Source: Planctomycetota bacterium (GTDB taxonomy: Bacteria; Planctomycetota; Phycisphaerae; WQYP01). Taken from it: a DNA stretch of 5,188 bases. Under the pieces are notes generated by a model. It was not told the origin of the DNA. It was given only the letters and a program-made list of their open reading frames with translations, and searched no databases. Position numbers and translations under genes: made by a program. The DNA is taken from positions 1 to 5,188 of the forward strand of contig JAJZNY010000019.1 of assembly GCA_021852245.1 (NCBI GenBank), in the 5' to 3' direction. Shown in pieces: positions 3,209 through 5,188 of this stretch (the stretch's first letter is position 1; each line of letters starts with the position of its first letter).

Positions 3209-5188
3209 GTGGGTGACACTCAGCACAGCTTGCGAATCGCGCGACGGTCGGGGCGACTCCCTCGGCGAGTGCCTCTGCGATTCCCGGCTCGGGCCGGTGG
3301 GCGGCTCCGCCCGGCGGCCATTGCAGCAGCCACCCTGATGATCGTCGCAGTTCTCAGCCTCACCAGCCTCTTTTCCTCCCCCGCACTTGCTGGCCCAGCC
3401 AAAGCAAAAGCTAAATTGAAAATACCGCATGTGCCCTTGGCTCAGGTGCCTTGGCAAAGGCATTTCAGTCATCCCACACCGATCTTTATTCCGCTCATGA
3501 GTCTTCCGTGGGCTGACTGCCATGTGCTGGCCCTGCATATCCCCCATGCCGGGATCAACAATCGGCATAAAAGGTCGGATCCCGATGGCCATTTCATCAT
3601 GGCCATGTGTCAGGACAGACAGGGGAACCTGTGGCTGGCCACCGAAGGGGCGGGGGTGTATCGGTATGATCCGTCAGCAGCCAAAGGCCAGCGCTGGACA
3701 CAATTCACCAAACAAAGCACCCATGGGGGACTGGAGAACAACTGCATCTACGCCATCGCCTGTGATAGCCAGGATCGCATCTGGGTAGGTGAATTGAATC
3801 ATGGGATCAGTGTTTTCAATGGCCGGCGGTGGCAGGATTATGACATCGTGCAGAATCCGCAGCATCATGTGCTGGCCGGTCCATTGGGAAACCATGTCTA
3901 TGCAATGAAGTTTGATCGGTACACCGACCAGATGTGGATCTGCACAGAGAATGGGATATCGGTATACCAATGTCGTGATATAGCCGCCGGCTTGCCGGCG
4001 GTGAAATCGGCGCATCCAATTTCAACCCACCATTGGCATTACATCACACAGGCGAATGGTTTGCCGATGAATCCGGATTCCATCGCCTTCGGCAACGACG
4101 GCACCATCCTCGTCGGCACGCAGTGCGGGGGTTTGGCGATAGGTACGCCAACGCAGGGGAGCCAATCAGACGATGCCTTGGGATGGAATTATTATCGGTG
4201 GACGGTGATCAAAGGGCCGTGGCACATGCCACTGACGGCAACGGGCAACGGCTTGCCGGGGAATTTGGTTAATTCGGTCACCACCATGTGGGCCAATCAC
4301 CTTGCGGTCGCAACGGACGAAGGCATTGCACTGGGGAGTATTAGCCGCCGTGGAACGGCGAATTATCCCGTCGCAGCAACGCTGAATTTGGAATTTCAGC
4401 ATGGGCAGAATTTTGTGGCCAAGGTGCACGGGTTGTGGCATCCGCCGGTGCATTGGCAGGCACCCTCCGGGCAAGTGCTGGAAACATTGCCGACGGAAGA
4501 CCACACCACCGCCGTGGCGTGGGAGCCGGAAAAAGCCGCAGGCGGCAAAGCGGGCTATCTGTGGCTGGGGCATTGGCGGACGGGATTGGATGTCTGGCAG
4601 TATGACGCAGAGGGAAAAGTTATCGAGCGTTGGCACATTCACGAGCCGCAGGTGGGCAATTACATTCAATCACTGCAGCCGCTCAAGGGCGGAGCGATGG
4701 CGGTGGGGTGCTACGGCAAAGGCGCTGAGATCATCACCTTGCCGGGCCAGGGCAAAGATGCGTGGCGAGACGCCACAAAAATATCGGCCCAACTCGCCGC
4801 CGCGCCGGAACCGCAGGGTGCAAGGCCACCGAGTGAGCGCGAGCTTAATGCCATGGCGGCTGCGATTCGTAAAGAATTATTGGAATCGAAAGGCAGAAAG
4901 CAGCCGCGGATTGTGCCGCTGCCGGATGATTGGCGAACCGAGGGGAATTGGCTGGGGAGATACGGGAAATATTGGATGTGCCTGTTCGGTGCGGACCAGC
5001 CCCTCCAATTATTTTGGGGTCCGATGCCGGGGTCCCTCCGGTTGATTGATCTCATGGGGCCGCACCATCGGCCGGGCGATACGATCCGCACTTGGAAGCA
5101 GGGGGGATTCTTCACACAAAACCCCCGGGCCTTGCAGCTGCCGCCGGTTTACTGCCAGATCGATCATTACCTCCATCCGCGTCGGTGC
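3209..5188 (+). CDS. Secreted beta-propeller protein with two-component-regulator-type propeller repeats (3' end outside window)
   Basis: An open frame of 660 codons runs off the window with no stop. GTG 3209 was chosen for its GAGG site; GTG 3197, TTG 3203 and GTG 3269 are alternatives. A long arginine-rich n-region is followed by a hydrophobic core (about residues 37-55) and a cleavage site ALA|GP after residue 61, so the protein is exported. Propeller blades of the Reg_prop pattern (D-x-G-x-L/I-W-V-G/A-T-x-x-G-V/I) are seen at 136-155 (GNLWLATEGAGVYRYDP), 186-205 (DRIWVGELNHGISVFNG), 236-254 (DQMWICTENGISVY), 295-312 (GTILVGTQCGGLAIG), 360-377 (LAVATDEGIALG) and 450-469 (YLWLGHWRTGLDVWQYD), with NGLP turns between some. 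From about residue 572 (PDDWRTEGNWLGRYGKYW to the edge) a Trp-rich region unlike the blades begins a separate domain I cannot name with confidence. No kinase part is visible, so this is not shown to be a signalling protein. A glycan-binding or polysaccharide-lyase-like role is speculation. Confidence 0.85.
   Translation, partial: MGDTQHSLRIARRSGRLPRRVPLRFPARAGGRLRPAAIAAATLMIVAVLSLTSLFSSPALAGPAKAKAKLKIPHVPLAQVPWQRHFSHPTPIFIPLMSLPWADCHVLALHIPHAGINNRHKRSDPDGHFIMAMCQDRQGNLWLATEGAGVYRYDPSAAKGQRWTQFTKQSTHGGLENNCIYAIACDSQDRIWVGELNHGISVFNGRRWQDYDIVQNPQHHVLAGPLGNHVYAMKFDRYTDQMWICTENGISVYQCRDIAAGLPAVKSAHPISTHHWHYITQANGLPMNPDSIAFGNDGTILVGTQCGGLAIGTPTQGSQSDDALGWNYYRWTVIKGPWHMPLTATGNGLPGNLVNSVTTMWANHLAVATDEGIALGSISRRGTANYPVAATLNLEFQHGQNFVAKVHGLWHPPVHWQAPSGQVLETLPTEDHTTAVAWEPEKAAGGKAGYLWLGHWRTGLDVWQYDAEGKVIERWHIHEPQVGNYIQSLQPLKGGAMAVGCYGKGAEIITLPGQGKDAWRDATKISAQLAAAPEPQGARPPSERELNAMAAAIRKELLESKGRKQPRIVPLPDDWRTEGNWLGRYGKYWMCLFGADQPLQLFWGPMPGSLRLIDLMGPHHRPGDTIRTWKQGGFFTQNPRALQLPPVYCQIDHYLHPRRC
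3981..4009. repeat. Small GC-rich palindrome, copy B, inside the propeller gene
   Basis: A perfect palindrome, CCGCCGGC-TT-GCCGGCGG (3984-4001), is preceded by TAG and followed by TGAAATCG. It is read in frame as AAGLPAVKS within an unusually long loop between two propeller blades. It shares TTGCCGG and TGAAATCG with copy A (1889-1903), and TAGCCGCCG with 4342-4350. Confidence 0.45.
4342..4360. repeat. Possible third, degenerate palindrome copy C
   Basis: TAGCCGCCG-TGGAA-CGGCG repeats the TAGCCGCCG left end of copy B exactly, but has a shorter stem (CGCCG/CGGCG) and different loop. It also falls between two propeller blades, just after GIALGSI. The match is short and could be chance. Confidence 0.25.

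Noticed and set aside
3143..5115. Minus-strand frames (3143-3592, 3674-4015, 4166-4669, 4711-5115) and plus-strand frames in other phases (3522-3788, 4033-4272, 4401-5045)
   Set aside because: All lie within the 660-codon propeller gene, which has a signal peptide and repeated blade motifs in its own frame; these are shadows.
1..5188. CRISPR array, tRNA/rRNA genes, insertion sequence or transposase
   Set aside because: No regularly spaced direct repeats, no tRNA-like cloverleaf or rRNA sequence recognised, and no transposase motif or terminal inverted repeats with target duplications were found by reading.

Overview
The window looks like part of a polysaccharide-degradation neighbourhood in a bacterium of the Planctomycetota or a related PVC-group lineage. 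This is an inference: a sulfatase, a XylR-type AraC regulator, a small secreted GH128-type glycoside hydrolase and a secreted beta-propeller protein are a typical combination there. Base composition is moderately GC-rich, with AT-rich promoter patches. Start signals are mixed: two of the three complete starts look like GTG, and Shine-Dalgarno sites are modest.

Layout. Bases 1-230 hold the last 75 codons of a sulfatase on +. Bases 231-430 are a gene-free convergent gap with a cluster of interlocking inverted repeats. Bases 431-1612 (-) encode a XylR/AraC-type regulator with a LacI-like sensor domain and a C-terminal double HTH. Bases 1613-1966 are a divergent control region with a promoter candidate for each side, two operator-like palindromes and a foldable stretch at 1755-1830. 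Bases 1967-2797 (+) encode a secreted GH128-like beta-1,3-glucanase candidate, followed by a weak hairpin terminator. Bases 2870-3208 carry no convincing gene but include a 13-T tract between possible -35 and -10 boxes. From 3209 to the window edge (+) runs a long open frame of 660 codons with no stop. It starts with a signal peptide, continues with two-component-regulator-type propeller repeats, and enters a separate C-terminal domain near the edge.

How the genes may work together. The regulator is divergent from the GH128 gene and shares its control region, so it is the natural candidate to control it in response to a sugar. The GH128 enzyme and the propeller protein are both predicted to be exported, and most sulfatases of this type in such bacteria are too, so these are outer or periplasmic functions acting on algal or fungal-type glycans. 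The substrate, beta-1,3-glucan, is a family-level inference and is not shown by the sequence.

I found no clearly new system. The best leads are a short GC-rich palindrome that occurs in the divergent intergenic region and again in frame inside the propeller gene, the T13 tract in a promoter spacer, and the structured RNA candidate upstream of the GH128 gene.
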